64,000 nucleotides of DNA, from assembly GCA_963773605.1 (NCBI GenBank), contig CAVZBT010000005.1, forward strand, positions 1 through 64,000, written 5' to 3'. Below are positions 17,040 through 25,561 of this stretch, piece after piece. The stretch comes from CAVZBT01 sp963773605. GTDB taxonomy: Bacteria; Acidobacteriota; UBA6911. The translations under genes were made by a program, and so were the position numbers. Below the pieces are notes generated by a model. That model searched no databases and was not told where the DNA came from. It worked only from the letters and a program-made list of their open reading frames with translations. Position 1 is the stretch's first letter; the number at the start of each line of letters is the position of its first letter.

Positions 17040-18305
17040 ATGAACCCATCGCCTGCGGCCTCCGCAAAACCGCGGATCGACTACCTCGTCGTAGTGCTGT
17101 TGAACTGCATACTGTTTGAAACAGGGGTCATCGCGAATGCAGTCGGGGCCCTGCTGCCGGACATGATCCGGGATTTGCGTTTGAGCTACACGCTCGCCGC
17201 GCTGCTCCCTTTTTCCTATTTCATCGCCTTCGGTGTAATCTCCATTCCCGCCGGCATCCTTACCGAGAAGCTCTCGGCCAAAAAGGTTGTCATTGCCTCC
17301 TTCGTTCTGGCGTTCGCGGGGACTTTTTCGTTCGCAATACGACCCCAATACCCGGTGGTGCTTATTTCATTGTTCCTCGTGGGCTGCTGGCTGGCCGCCG
17401 GGCAGATACCGCTCTATCCCCTGCTGAAGAGCGCGTGCGGAGGCGAGAACCTGGCGTTTTTCACGGTGTTGACCAATATGATGTACGGCCTCGGCTCGAT
17501 GGTCAGCCCTCACATTTACTCCATGGCGGTTCAGAGGCTCGCTGCCCCCGCAAGCGGGGGCCTTGTAGGCAGGGGCCTGAGCAGGCTGGTCCAGGGATCG
17601 TTCAACTGGGTTTCCCTGTACTGGATTTTCTCAGCCGTGCTCGCTGTGACTGTTGCCGGGCTGATTTTCGTGAAGTTTCCCCGCGTGCAGTTGACGGAAG
17701 AGGAGCGTGCCGGTTCGCTCCCCGTTTATCTCGGGCTGTTGAAGAATCCTACTGTCGTGCTCTTCGTGTGCGGCGTTCTCTGCTATTCGGCTTGCGAGCA
17801 GGGTAACGCGAATTGGATATCGCAGTTCCTGAAGGCGTATCACGGCTGCGACCCCGAAACCACGGGCGCAAGAACGCTGTCCTGGTTCTGGACTCTGCTG
17901 ACGGCCGGTTGCGCGGGGGGAATGCTGGTTATCAAAATATTCGAAAGCCGACGGGTGGTGACGGTCTCCAGCCTGCTTGCGCTGGGATGCTTCTCCTGCG
18001 CGCTCCTGGGTAACAGAACGATGGCGCTGATCTTCTTTCCGCTTGTAGGACTCTTTCTTTCCGTGCTCTGGCCCCTCATTGCCGAGCTGGCTCTGAATTC
18101 CCTGGACAAGCACCACGGAGCCCTCATGGGAATACTTTTTTCGAGCGCCGTGGGTGGAGCGTTCGGCCCGGTGCTCATAGGAAGGATTGCCGACGTGGCA
18201 GGTCTGCGCACCGGAATGCTCGTGCTTTACCTGCCTCTGGCATACATCGCGTTCCTGGGAGTCCGCGCCCGGCCGTTGGTGAAGAACGCGACGATGCGGT
18301 CTTAG
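17040..18305 (+). CDS. MFS transporter, FucP/GlcP-like sugar permease
   Basis: 421-residue inner-membrane protein with about 12 hydrophobic segments. It has the MFS pseudo-repeat between helices 2 and 3 (FGVISIPAGILTEKLSAKKV) and a central cytoplasmic loop with VQLTEEERAG. In the second half, LLCYSACEQGNANW-like sequence and DKHHGALMGILFSSAVGGAF resemble FucP-type proton/sugar symporters. It is divergent from the hydrolase/aldolase/MttB2 operon across operator-like site B. Its position makes it the probable importer of the sugar or glycoside released by the secreted hydrolases. Confidence 0.85.
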   Translation: MNPSPAASAKPRIDYLVVVLLNCILFETGVIANAVGALLPDMIRDLRLSYTLAALLPFSYFIAFGVISIPAGILTEKLSAKKVVIASFVLAFAGTFSFAIRPQYPVVLISLFLVGCWLAAGQIPLYPLLKSACGGENLAFFTVLTNMMYGLGSMVSPHIYSMAVQRLAAPASGGLVGRGLSRLVQGSFNWVSLYWIFSAVLAVTVAGLIFVKFPRVQLTEEERAGSLPVYLGLLKNPTVVLFVCGVLCYSACEQGNANWISQFLKAYHGCDPETTGARTLSWFWTLLTAGCAGGMLVIKIFESRRVVTVSSLLALGCFSCALLGNRTMALIFFPLVGLFLSVLWPLIAELALNSLDKHHGALMGILFSSAVGGAFGPVLIGRIADVAGLRTGMLVLYLPLAYIAFLGVRARPLVKNATMRS

Positions 18306-18380
18306 GACTTCGGAACCCCAACAGTCTACTCTCTGTGTTCTCAGAGTACTCCGAGCCTTTGCGGTGAGCCCTTGTTCTTT
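18306..18380. repeat. 'CTCTGTGTTCTCAG...CTTTGCGGTG' interspersed phrase
   Basis: The gap between the convergent transporter and hydrolase genes contains CTCTCTGTGTTCTCAGAG (which folds on itself) and then CCTTTGCGGTGAGCCC. It resembles the phrases at about 2,953-2,985 and 58,865-58,895. It is a degenerate interspersed element with no coding content and may be a terminator. Confidence 0.4.
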
Positions 18381-19700
18381 TCACAGAACCGAAAGGACAA
18401 GGGCGAAGTCGCCGTCCCCGGCGGAGTTCTTCTCGGGGGTGGTGAAGGTGCGGCTGCCTTTGTTTTCAAACGGCGAATTCGCAACCGGCAAGTATTTCCC
18501 GCAGGTCGGGTCGAACCAGCGCGCCTCCACTTTGCCGTTGAACCGGGAAAGGTCGACAGTGACGCGCCGCGGCGTCGGCAGGTAACTGACCGCAAGACTG
18601 CCGTCGGGTATCCGGGCAGTAGTCGCCACGGTGCTCCCCTCCTCGTTGCCTTCGACGATCACGCTGCGCCCGAAATCAGGGACAAGTTTGTGCCAGGGCA
18701 GCGATTGGAAAAACGCACCGAGGTGAGCCATATGGAATGCGCCGGGCGAATCCATCCAGTCCTTCCAGAGCGGTTTCATCGTCCAGGCCGCCGAACCGTA
18801 AAGGTGGCCAAACGCCCCGGAGAGAACCGACCAGTAGGCCTGCCGCCGGATGCGGTGGGGGCTGCCCCCTCTCCCGTCCAGGTTCTCACCCTCGTACCCA
18901 CTTTCTCCAAGGAACGCCGGCTTCACCGGTGTTCTCTTATAGTCCTCGGACACGAAGATGTGCGGATCGCGGTAGCCGTAGGACATGTTCACATCGAACC
19001 AATCTACCGGCTGGAAGAAGACGCCGCTCGATTTTGCACCTGCGTGATAGGTGATCAGGTGCTTCGGTGCAGTCTCCCTCAACGCCTTGGCCATCTCCTC
19101 AACATGTGCGAACACACCATGCGGGTCGCGATCGCCGCCCAGCACCCAGAGGATGTTGTCGAACCGGCTGAAGCGCCGGCCGAGGAAACGGGCATACTCG
19201 CCGCACCTGGCCGGCCCGCTCGAGATGTACTGCGGCCGCCACATCTCGTTGGATCCCAGATCCGCAGCGCAGAGCAGTACCAGCATGCCTTTCCGCGCGG
19301 CCGCCTCGACCACCGCATCGAGATCCCTGAAGTAGGCTTCGTTGGGCTTCCCGAGGTCGCCGGAACTCGAAAATGGAGCATGTCCGTAGCGGTTTGTCTG
19401 GGTGAGATGTTCGGACCACTCGGTATACGGGACGGTGTCGACGAGTATCGCGTTGAAGCCTTTTTGGCGCCGGTTTTCAAGGTAGGCTTCGGCTTCCTCC
19501 TTCGTCAGCTGCCAGCTGATCTCCCACGGACTGTCCCCGTTCATGAAGAACGGGACGCCTCTGCTGTCGACCAGGTGCCTCCTGTCCTCGCTGACTCGCA
19601 GCGGAAAAGACACACCCGGCTGGGCGACTGCCGATGTGACCGCGCCCATAAACGCCAGAAACGCGACAGGAACGATGGTGCGGATCCGTCTTGGCGACAT
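18381..19700 (-). CDS. Secreted DUF4038 + collagen-bind-2 apiosidase-like hydrolase
   Basis: The only fully intact DUF4038 copy of its type in the window, with 439 residues. A signal peptide (IVPVAFLAFMGAVTSAVAQ) precedes DUF4038, which opens VSEDRRHLVDSRGVPFFMNG. RFLGRRFSRFDNILW and VLGGDRDP hold the candidate nucleophile or base region, and FLGESGYEGENLDGRGG holds the candidate acid Glu. The collagen-bind-2 domain carries VTVDLSRFNGKVEARWFDP and ends near FALVLSVL. The family includes GH140 apiosidases acting on rhamnogalacturonan-II side chains; specificity here is inferred only. It is divergent from the DUF1537 kinase across operator-like site C. Confidence 0.9.
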   Translation of the reverse strand: MSPRRIRTIVPVAFLAFMGAVTSAVAQPGVSFPLRVSEDRRHLVDSRGVPFFMNGDSPWEISWQLTKEEAEAYLENRRQKGFNAILVDTVPYTEWSEHLTQTNRYGHAPFSSSGDLGKPNEAYFRDLDAVVEAAARKGMLVLLCAADLGSNEMWRPQYISSGPARCGEYARFLGRRFSRFDNILWVLGGDRDPHGVFAHVEEMAKALRETAPKHLITYHAGAKSSGVFFQPVDWFDVNMSYGYRDPHIFVSEDYKRTPVKPAFLGESGYEGENLDGRGGSPHRIRRQAYWSVLSGAFGHLYGSAAWTMKPLWKDWMDSPGAFHMAHLGAFFQSLPWHKLVPDFGRSVIVEGNEEGSTVATTARIPDGSLAVSYLPTPRRVTVDLSRFNGKVEARWFDPTCGKYLPVANSPFENKGSRTFTTPEKNSAGDGDFALVLSVL

Positions 19701-19722
19701 TGCTGAGCTCCTTGACCATGTA

Positions 19723-19749
19723 GTATGATGTATTACATATCATATAACC
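19723..19749. promoter_or_regulatory. AT-rich operator-like site C
   Basis: The sequence GTATGATGTATTACATATCA with TATCATA at 19738-19744 contains overlapping inverted elements (GTAT/ATAC, TGTA/TACA). It lies 38 nt upstream of the hydrolase start and about 70 nt upstream of the kinase start. It is the third AT-rich divergent-promoter island of the locus with the TATCATA/TATGATA core. Confidence 0.45.
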
Positions 19750-19772
19750 TTTTGAGAAGGTCTTGGAGTGAA

Positions 19773-19810
19773 TTCTACAGCTCACCTCGAAAACTCGAAG
19801 CACTCGAAGA
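19773..19810 (+). repeat. 38-bp inverted repeat, left copy
   Basis: TTCTACAGCTCACCTCGAAA followed by ACTCGAAGCACTCGAAGA. It matches the reverse complement of 21241-21278 at 36 of 38 positions. It ends 6 nt before the kinase start codon and contains an internal direct repeat, ACTCGAAG twice. Confidence 0.85.
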
Positions 19811-19816
19811 CAGCCC

Positions 19817-21276
19817 ATGCGAAGACCTTATTCTGAGACCATGTGCAGCCTCCCGGCTCCCTGGACGGAAGACCTGGTTCCATCGATCCGTGAAGCTTTC
19901 GCCGAGGCTAAAACGACGCTGATCGTTATGGACGACGACCCGACCGGATGTCAGACCGTCCACGACATCCCCATCCTTACGGCCTGGCCTGTCGAGGTCC
20001 TGACGGCGGAGTTCGAGCGCAGCCCGGTTTTTTTCATCCTCACGAACAGCAGGAGCGTACCCGCCCGCGGGGCCGCCGCGCTGAACCGCGAGGTTGCGCG
20101 GAACATCGTGCAGGCCGCATCACGGGCGAACCGGCGATTCATGGTCATGAGCCGCAGCGACTCGACGCTGCGCGGCCACTTCCGAGTCGAGATCAATACT
20201 CTGAAGGCGGAATTCCGGTGGCAGAACGCTGTGACGCTCTGCGTACCCGCCTTTTTCGAGGGGGGACGTCTTACTATCGACGATATCCACTACGTGAAGG
20301 ACGGGGACGTGCTGGTCCCGGCGGCCGACACCCCCTATGCCAGGGATCCCTCGTTTGGTTTCCATTTTTCCAACTTAAAAGACTACGTCTGTGAGAAGAC
20401 CGAGGGCGCCGTAGCGCGGGAGGAAGTCTGCTCCGTTTCCCTGGACGATATCCGCAAGGGAGGCCCAGCAACCGTTGCGAGGAAACTTGGAGGATTCCCG
20501 GACGGCAGCTTCTGCGTCGTCAACGCCTGCGAGCGAAGCGACATGGACGTCGTCGCGCTGGCCGTTTTCCGCGCCATGAAACAGGAGCGACGGTTCCTCT
20601 TCCGGACGGCCGCCGCGCTGATACCGGCGCTCATCGGCCTAACGCCCCGCCCGCTTTTGACCGCGTGGGATTTCCCTGCTCAGCAACAAGGACCTGGCCT
20701 CGTCGTCGTCGGTTCCTTCGTCCCCATGTCCACGCGGCAGCTTACGCATCTGCTGAGGCATGGCGGCGTTCACGCGGTCGAGATGGACGTCAGGCGGCTC
20801 TTCTCCGGTGACGGGAAGCTCGAAATCAAGAGGGTGACAGAAGGGGTGAACCAGGCCATGCACGAGAATCGCGATACGGTGATCTACACAAGCCGCGAGC
20901 TAGTGAGGGGGAGACGGCCGAGGAGAGCATCCGGATGCAGGCCGGCGTCGCGGCAGCCCTTATCGAGACCGTGAGCGGTGTTTCTGCCGTGCCCCGCTAC
21001 ATCCTCGCGAAGGGCGGCATCACATCAAACGACATCGCGGCGAAGGCCCTGCGTGTTCAGAGGGCGGTCGTTGCGGGACAGATCATTCCCGGCGTTCCCG
21101 TCTGGCGCCTTGGTGCAGGCTCACGTTTCCCAGGGATGAACTACATCGTCTTTCCGGGAAACGTCGGAACGGAATCCTCTATGACCAACGTGGTCCTCGC
21201 CTTAAAGGCAACCCGTTCCGGCCGGAACGGACTGCACGATTCTTCGAGTGCTTCGAGTCTTGGAGGTGAGCTGTAG
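19817..21276 (+). CDS. DUF1537 four-carbon acid-sugar kinase (OtnK family), frameshifted
   Basis: Cytoplasmic ATP-dependent kinase family that phosphorylates threonate, erythronate or oxo-apionate-type acids. The N-terminal substrate domain has VMDDDPTGCQTVHDI (near residue 40), TNSRSVP and SRSDSTLRGHFRVE. The C-terminal nucleotide domain has GITSNDIAAKAL, PGVPVWRLG and YIVFPGNVG. One G is missing in the run 20907-20911, so RELVRG continues in another frame as ETAEESIRMQAGV. The last dozen codons fall inside the right arm of a 38-bp inverted repeat, so the extreme C-terminus may not be original. It is divergent from a hydrolase and near the end of the catabolic island. Confidence 0.87.
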
Positions 21277-21278
21277 AA
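21241..21278 (-). repeat. 38-bp inverted repeat, right copy
   Basis: Reverse complement of the copy at 19773-19810 with two mismatches. It overlaps the final codons and stop of the kinase gene. Immediately after it begins a transposase-remnant region, so the pair may be ends of, or targets for, a mobile element. Confidence 0.85.
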
Positions 21279-21284
21279 CTTGCA

Positions 21285-21640
21285 GACGAGGGTGTCCCTG
21301 GCGAATTGCCAATTCGTTGCATAACCCAGTGGGGTAAAAAACCAGCCGGTCTGCAAGTGACTGAAGCGGCGGCTCTTGCCCAAGCCGTCGCGAGCCCTGT
21401 TTCGCACGGTTGTCAGGAACCCGCGGATCCCGGATGCTGCGTCTTTTCATGCCGCATTCGGAGAGACATGAAGTTCCTTCTGCAACCCTGGCATCTGTTG
21501 CTCCTGATCCTGGCCGGCTGGATCGATCATCGAGAGCAGGAAGTAATCGAGTACCCTTCGAGCCGAGAATCACGTGCTCCGATACAAGCTCGGCAAGAAA
21601 CGTATGCGTTCGAGAATGTGGCCGATCCCAGAGGGGTCAG
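21285..21640 (+). mobile_element. Transposase/integrase remnant (IS3-like orphan N-terminus)
   Basis: From 21469 the sequence encodes MKFLLQPWHLLLLILAGW then IDHREQEVIEY. A shift of one base at about 21,553 continues LRAENHVLRYKLGKKRMR. This is the N-terminal segment of a transposase with integrase core that is common in soil and Acidobacteria-like genomes. Everything after about 21,600, including the DDE core, is missing. The upstream 180 nt look like the leader of the same element. It is non-functional as seen. The bases 21,641-21,898 show no recognisable gene. Confidence 0.65.
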
Positions 21641-21898
21641 GATAGAAACCCGGCGTCTGGGAAAGTCGACCTTCGCTTGCGAGCAAAGAGCTGTCAATAA
21701 TGACGCAAGGTGAACGCTCTGTGTGTGAAGCTTCTATGGCAGTGCCCCCGTATTCGTCGTCTTCGGGGAGGCGAGTATCTACAGACAATGGCCGACCCGC
21801 TCGTCATTCCTCCCAATCGACCGTGGCGCGCGCGCGATCGAAGAGAAGTGTTGGGATCACCAGCTCACTTGATCACAAAAGCACTGTAGCCCCGTCAA

Positions 21899-22419
21899 TT
21901 ACGATTCCCGGTCGGTGTGTTGCGGCGGAGATTTTCCACTGCGCCGCGTCACGCGCGGATAGGAAACGGTCGGGATGGCGGTGTCGATTCTTTCCACTTG
22001 GACCTGATGATACCAGTCGTCCCCGAAGTCGAACAGTAGCCGAAAGCGCGGTGCACTTTCAGATCCAGTTCATCAAGGGTCTTCATTCGGGCGTCCCCGC
22101 CCTTGGTCTTCTTGGCTGCTGGCACGGCCACGCCGTAGTTGGGTCCGGCCGGGTCATGGGAGCGGCGCCCAAACTGGAACTCATAGGCATGTTGCTCCCA
22201 ACGGTCATAGGCTTCGAAGATGGCCTGGTGAAGCTGATCCAGGGTCTGATCCCCGCGTATTTCGATTACCCGGCTGATCTCCTTGCCGCAAAACTTCGGG
22301 CCGACCGGGCCACCGACGAGGAAGATCGCCAGCACATACAAGTTCGCTGGCGGCGAAGATGACGCAGCCGGCGCCCAACCGCCCGCGGTTGTCGCCGCAA
22401 GTCGGCCGGACAAGGTCGA
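21899..22419 (-). pseudogene. Plasmid pRiA4b ORF-3-like protein (frameshifted)
   Basis: The frame carries the PRiA4_ORF3 family signature. VYVLxxFLxGGP-like LYVLAIFLVGGPV is followed by SRVIEIRGDQTLDQLHQAIF, YEFQFG, then LDELDLKVHRAFGY. One base is lost and it continues LLFDFGDDWYHQVQVERIDT to the stop at 21899. No biochemical function is established for the family, which is frequent in mobile regions. The single frameshift could be an error, but the surroundings are decayed. Confidence 0.6.
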
Positions 22420-22424
22420 ACGGC

Positions 22425-22670
22425 CCGCACGTTTGCTACCCCAGGGCGGCAGTTCCGATTCCGGCACCAGGACGCGAATGGAACGCGGCGTTCCGGGCCG
22501 GCGGGAGATTAGCCCCTTTTTCTCCAGCATCATGACCATCTGATTGACCGACGGCGGTGACACCAACAGCGCCGCCGCGATTTCCGCTTCCGCGGGAGGA
22601 AACCGTGCAACGCCGAGTAAGCGTGAATGAACGCCAGGTATCGGCCTTGAGTAGCAGTGAAATGTGCCAT
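22425..22670 (-). pseudogene. Winged-helix DNA-binding protein (LexA/MarR-like N-domain), frameshifted
   Basis: The ATG at 22670 opens MAHFTATQGRYLAFIHAYSA, then one missing base in the CCTCCC run near 22,600 shifts the frame. The correct reading PPAEAEIAAALLVSPPSVNQ and MMLEKKGLISRRPGTPRSI is a winged helix like the LexA N-terminal domain. The normal stop after ESELPPW is blurred by another likely indel, so the frame appears fused to the PRiA4_ORF3 gene. These two genes commonly sit next to each other. The 320 bases upstream (22,671-22,989) contain no gene that I can support. Confidence 0.55.
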
Positions 22671-22989
22671 TGTTTTCCGTTCCCGGGTAGATGCCCGACT
22701 TGTCACCGTTCTCTGCCTTATCCTTTGCGACCAAATGGACCGAAGCCGCAATTGAATCTCTTTCGCGGCCGCAGGACATCTGCTCTTAGATACGGTCACC
22801 GAACCCGCGCCTGGTGGGAATCCTGGACCCTCACCTTCAAAGGTGTCCCGAGGGTGCCTATCGAACCCGCACCCAGGCTGCGCAAGTACGCGCGATCCGT
22901 CGTCCGAATGCATAATTCCCCGGCCGGTGCTCGAAGCCGCAAAACACGACGAGCCGCTTGCCTGCGAATTCAGACGCAAGACCCCCCTC

Positions 22990-23230
22990 ATGAACCATCT
23001 CTGGCAATCAACGCTCTTCGTGCTCGTGGCCGCAATTGCCGCCGTAGCGCTGCGGAAGAGCGGCGCGCACATTCGTTACCGGCGTGTGGCTGATTGCGTC
23101 GCGGAAGTTCCTGGCGCCGTTCTCTTTGTTAGCGTGGGTTCGGCACTGCCGCGTTCACGCGCGGGCGGCGGCCGTCATCGCGGATGCGACGACGGCAGCT
23201 GGTCTCCGCTAACGTTCTCGCCGAAACGGA
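22990..23230 (+). pseudogene. BlaR1/M56 metallopeptidase sensor N-terminal remnant
   Basis: It begins MNHLWQSTLFVLVAAIAAVA then RKSGAHIRY, the stereotyped first transmembrane helix of BlaR1/M56-family sensors in Acidobacteria. A frameshift follows at about 23,083 to WLIASRKFLAPFSLLAWV, the second helix. Beyond about 23,230 no HExxH protease or sensor domain is present. It is a truncated relic. The rest to 23,664 is AT-richer, contains a small tandem repeat, and shows no convincing gene. Confidence 0.55.
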
Positions 23231-23329
23231 TTTGTTCGCACCGGAGTACTTTGATGAATGGCGCCGGGCAAAGTGCCGCCATACTTGGGCGGGTCTCGTT
23301 TAAGCGCCCGCTGATCCACCTCCGATCCA

Positions 23330-23364
23330 AACCGTTGCACAACCGTTGCACTAACCCGATGCAC
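23330..23364. repeat. Tandem 11-bp repeat near tRNA-Met
   Basis: AACCGTTGCAC occurs twice back to back (23330-23340, 23341-23351), followed by a degenerate third copy ACCCGATGCAC at 23354-23364. It lies 300 nt beyond the 3' end of the tRNA gene, at the edge of the decayed region. Function unknown. Confidence 0.55.
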
Positions 23365-23664
23365 TTTTTCTGATAGTAAGCTCAAGTGATTCTATAATTG
23401 ACACTTAGCGCACGTTTATTTTCTCAGAACATGGGGTTTTCTGAATCAAATGACCAACCATGCATTATCCGACTCAGCGCGTTCTCGTGTGCCAGTCAGC
23501 AACTTAAACAATCACAATATTTGAGGGCAAGAAGTTCCGACGTATCTACGCGTTCGATCATGGGTTTTTGGAAACGGCTTAGTGGGAAAAGCGGCAGTGA
23601 TTCGGGTTGTTTGAGGAAGTCGCAATATCGCGGTATGCAATTGATGTTGAATGGCTTATCGGTG

Positions 23665-23741
23665 TGGTAGCGACGGGTGGAATCGAACCACCGACCTTGG
23701 GGTTATGAATCCCACGCTCTAACCGACTGAGCTACGTCGCC
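23665..23741 (-). tRNA. tRNA-Met (CAT anticodon), CCA encoded
   Basis: The reverse complement folds as a standard cloverleaf. Acceptor GGCGACG pairs with CGTCGCT, the D-arm is GCTCAGTCGGTTAGAGC, the anticodon loop ATTCATAAC has CAT, and the T-arm is GGTGGTTCGATTCCACC. The encoded ACCA tail is at 23665-23668. The T-loop GTTCGATTC and a seven-pair acceptor with a weak first pair fit an elongator Met tRNA; initiator features (three GC pairs below the anticodon loop) are absent. Its 3' end faces the decayed mobile region. Confidence 0.93.
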
Positions 23742-23947
23742 ACTCTGGACGCGAACAAGGCAGCGCAGCATTTTGCGGCCTCAAGCCCACATTTTTCAAG
23801 GCCTAATTGAACTGGCGCACGGAGCCGTTTCCGGCCCGGCGCGCAAAATCAGGAAACCGCCGGACGCGTCCGGCGTCTAATAGGTTGCACCTCAACACGG
23901 ACGATCCCCCTGTCCGACCGGCACCCCCATTCGCGGGAGGACATACC

Positions 23948-25552
23948 ATGAAGATCCTCAAGCGCTTCCTGTGCGGCGCGGGCCTGGTCCTGTTTCTGCT
24001 TCCGATCCACGCCCGGGATGGCAAGGTCGAGGTCGTCAATCCCGGGTCGAGGGAGCTCAAGAGAAGCGCTTTCCGGCTGCGCATGCCTGTCGAGCGGCTG
24101 AAAAACGCGCGGGCGGCCCTGCAGGAGGCGACGGACATTGCCAGGCTCGCGCGCCCGACCCCCGTGGAGCATTTCTTTCAGCTCGGCGACTTCTGGGTCC
24201 AGCTGAACCGACCCAAGGCCGAGGAAGCCATCAACGGCATGCTTTCGACGCTGCGCACGGCGGCACAGGGGGCCACGGCGCCCGGGCAGTACCGCGACGC
24301 CACAACCGCCGCCCAGATGCTCATCAGCTCACTTTCCCAGGTCGACCCCGACCAGTCCGTTCAATGGGCGCGGGAGTGGCCCAAGCCCTCTCCCTCGCTC
24401 GGGCCGGAAACGCAGGCCAGCAACGATGACCTCGAGCGGCAGCTCCGCCGGTCGGCCCTGCAGCGCCTGGCTTACAGCGATCCCGAGGCTGCGCTCAGGA
24501 TATGGTCGGCCGGACCCGACCGGGCAGCCGACGACTACGACGTGCGCGGCCCGCTCGCCGCTCAACTGGCGCGGACCGGACGAACGGAAGAGGCCAACAA
24601 GATCGTCGATCGGACCCTTGCGGAATTCGCCGCCGCCAACCCCGATCCTTCCGCCTGGAACAGCTATGGGAACTTCCTGTCCTCCCTGTCCCAGGCCGCG
24701 CCCGACCGCTTCCTGGAGGCTTTCCGCCTTTGGGCCCGGAATCCTCCTCCCGGAATCCCGGCAACAGGTGGCCCCATGCTCTCCGCCGGCGACCAGGCCA
24801 TACCCCTCGATTCGAGCGAGGCAGCAGCGCTCAACATCCTGAGGAGTATCGGCTCCCGACCCGAGCTGATGATGAATGCCCTGGACAGCGTGCCGACCCT
24901 GAAAGCCAAAATCGACCAGGCCGGTGGGATCGACAGGGCCCTCAACGGCACGAGTGGGATGCGGGGCGGCATGTTTGCACGAAACCCGGATGGTTCGATG
25001 CGCGCCGGGGGTCCCGACTCAGATAAACCTGACGCTAAACCTGACGCCCCCACGCTTTTCGGCGCGCTGCGCGGCAAGGCAGCCAGAAACCCTGAACTCG
25101 TGCGCAACAGGCTCACGGCGATCACCAACCCGGAACACGTGGACCAGCTGCTGCAGATCGCCATGATGAGTTATGGGCAGGATCCGGACCTGACCTGCCT
25201 CGCGGTCGAGATGGCGCGTCCCATCGTGCTTCGCATCGACCCCCCCGCCCGCCGCTTGTCCTATTTTCAGCAGCTGGTGATGACCACAAGGCAATGCGAG
25301 GGCGAAGTCGATTCCAGTCTGATCAAAGAAGGGTTTGTTCTGGCCGACGAGCTGCGGGAGAAAGAAAAAGACCGGGGGGGGCCCCCGGCAAGGCCGGGAC
25401 ACTCGGCGGCGGACCAGCTCGAGGCGACTCTCCTCTCCGAGCTGGCGCGCGACAACTTCGATGCCGCGATCCGCTACGTGCGCAGCATGTCCGAAGATCA
25501 GCAAAAGCTGGGCGCGCTCATGCGTATCCTGCAGTCCTGCAGGCAGTTCTGA
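23948..25552 (+). CDS. Exported hypothetical protein, helical-repeat type
   Basis: 534-residue protein not recognised by name. A signal peptide (MKILKRFLCGAGLVLFLLPI, cut near HAR) is followed by an almost all-helical, Ala/Arg/Leu-rich body. Motifs spaced like TPR/HEAT repeats recur, for example LQRLAYSDPEAALRIW, LAAQLARTGRTEEANKI and SELARDNFDAAIRYVRSM. There are no catalytic motifs. A low-complexity linker with SDKPDAKPDAPT lies near residue 360. GGAGG 8 nt before the ATG supports the start at 23948 over the longer frame. It is a stand-alone gene between the tRNA and UdgX. Confidence 0.75.
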   Translation: MKILKRFLCGAGLVLFLLPIHARDGKVEVVNPGSRELKRSAFRLRMPVERLKNARAALQEATDIARLARPTPVEHFFQLGDFWVQLNRPKAEEAINGMLSTLRTAAQGATAPGQYRDATTAAQMLISSLSQVDPDQSVQWAREWPKPSPSLGPETQASNDDLERQLRRSALQRLAYSDPEAALRIWSAGPDRAADDYDVRGPLAAQLARTGRTEEANKIVDRTLAEFAAANPDPSAWNSYGNFLSSLSQAAPDRFLEAFRLWARNPPPGIPATGGPMLSAGDQAIPLDSSEAAALNILRSIGSRPELMMNALDSVPTLKAKIDQAGGIDRALNGTSGMRGGMFARNPDGSMRAGGPDSDKPDAKPDAPTLFGALRGKAARNPELVRNRLTAITNPEHVDQLLQIAMMSYGQDPDLTCLAVEMARPIVLRIDPPARRLSYFQQLVMTTRQCEGEVDSSLIKEGFVLADELREKEKDRGGPPARPGHSAADQLEATLLSELARDNFDAAIRYVRSMSEDQQKLGALMRILQSCRQF

Positions 25553-25561
25553 AAGTGCCGG

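Noticed and set aside
23396..23670. 90-codon plus-strand frame next to the tRNA
   Set aside because: It overlaps the tRNA 3' end, has no ribosome-binding site or recognisable motif, and lies in decayed DNA.
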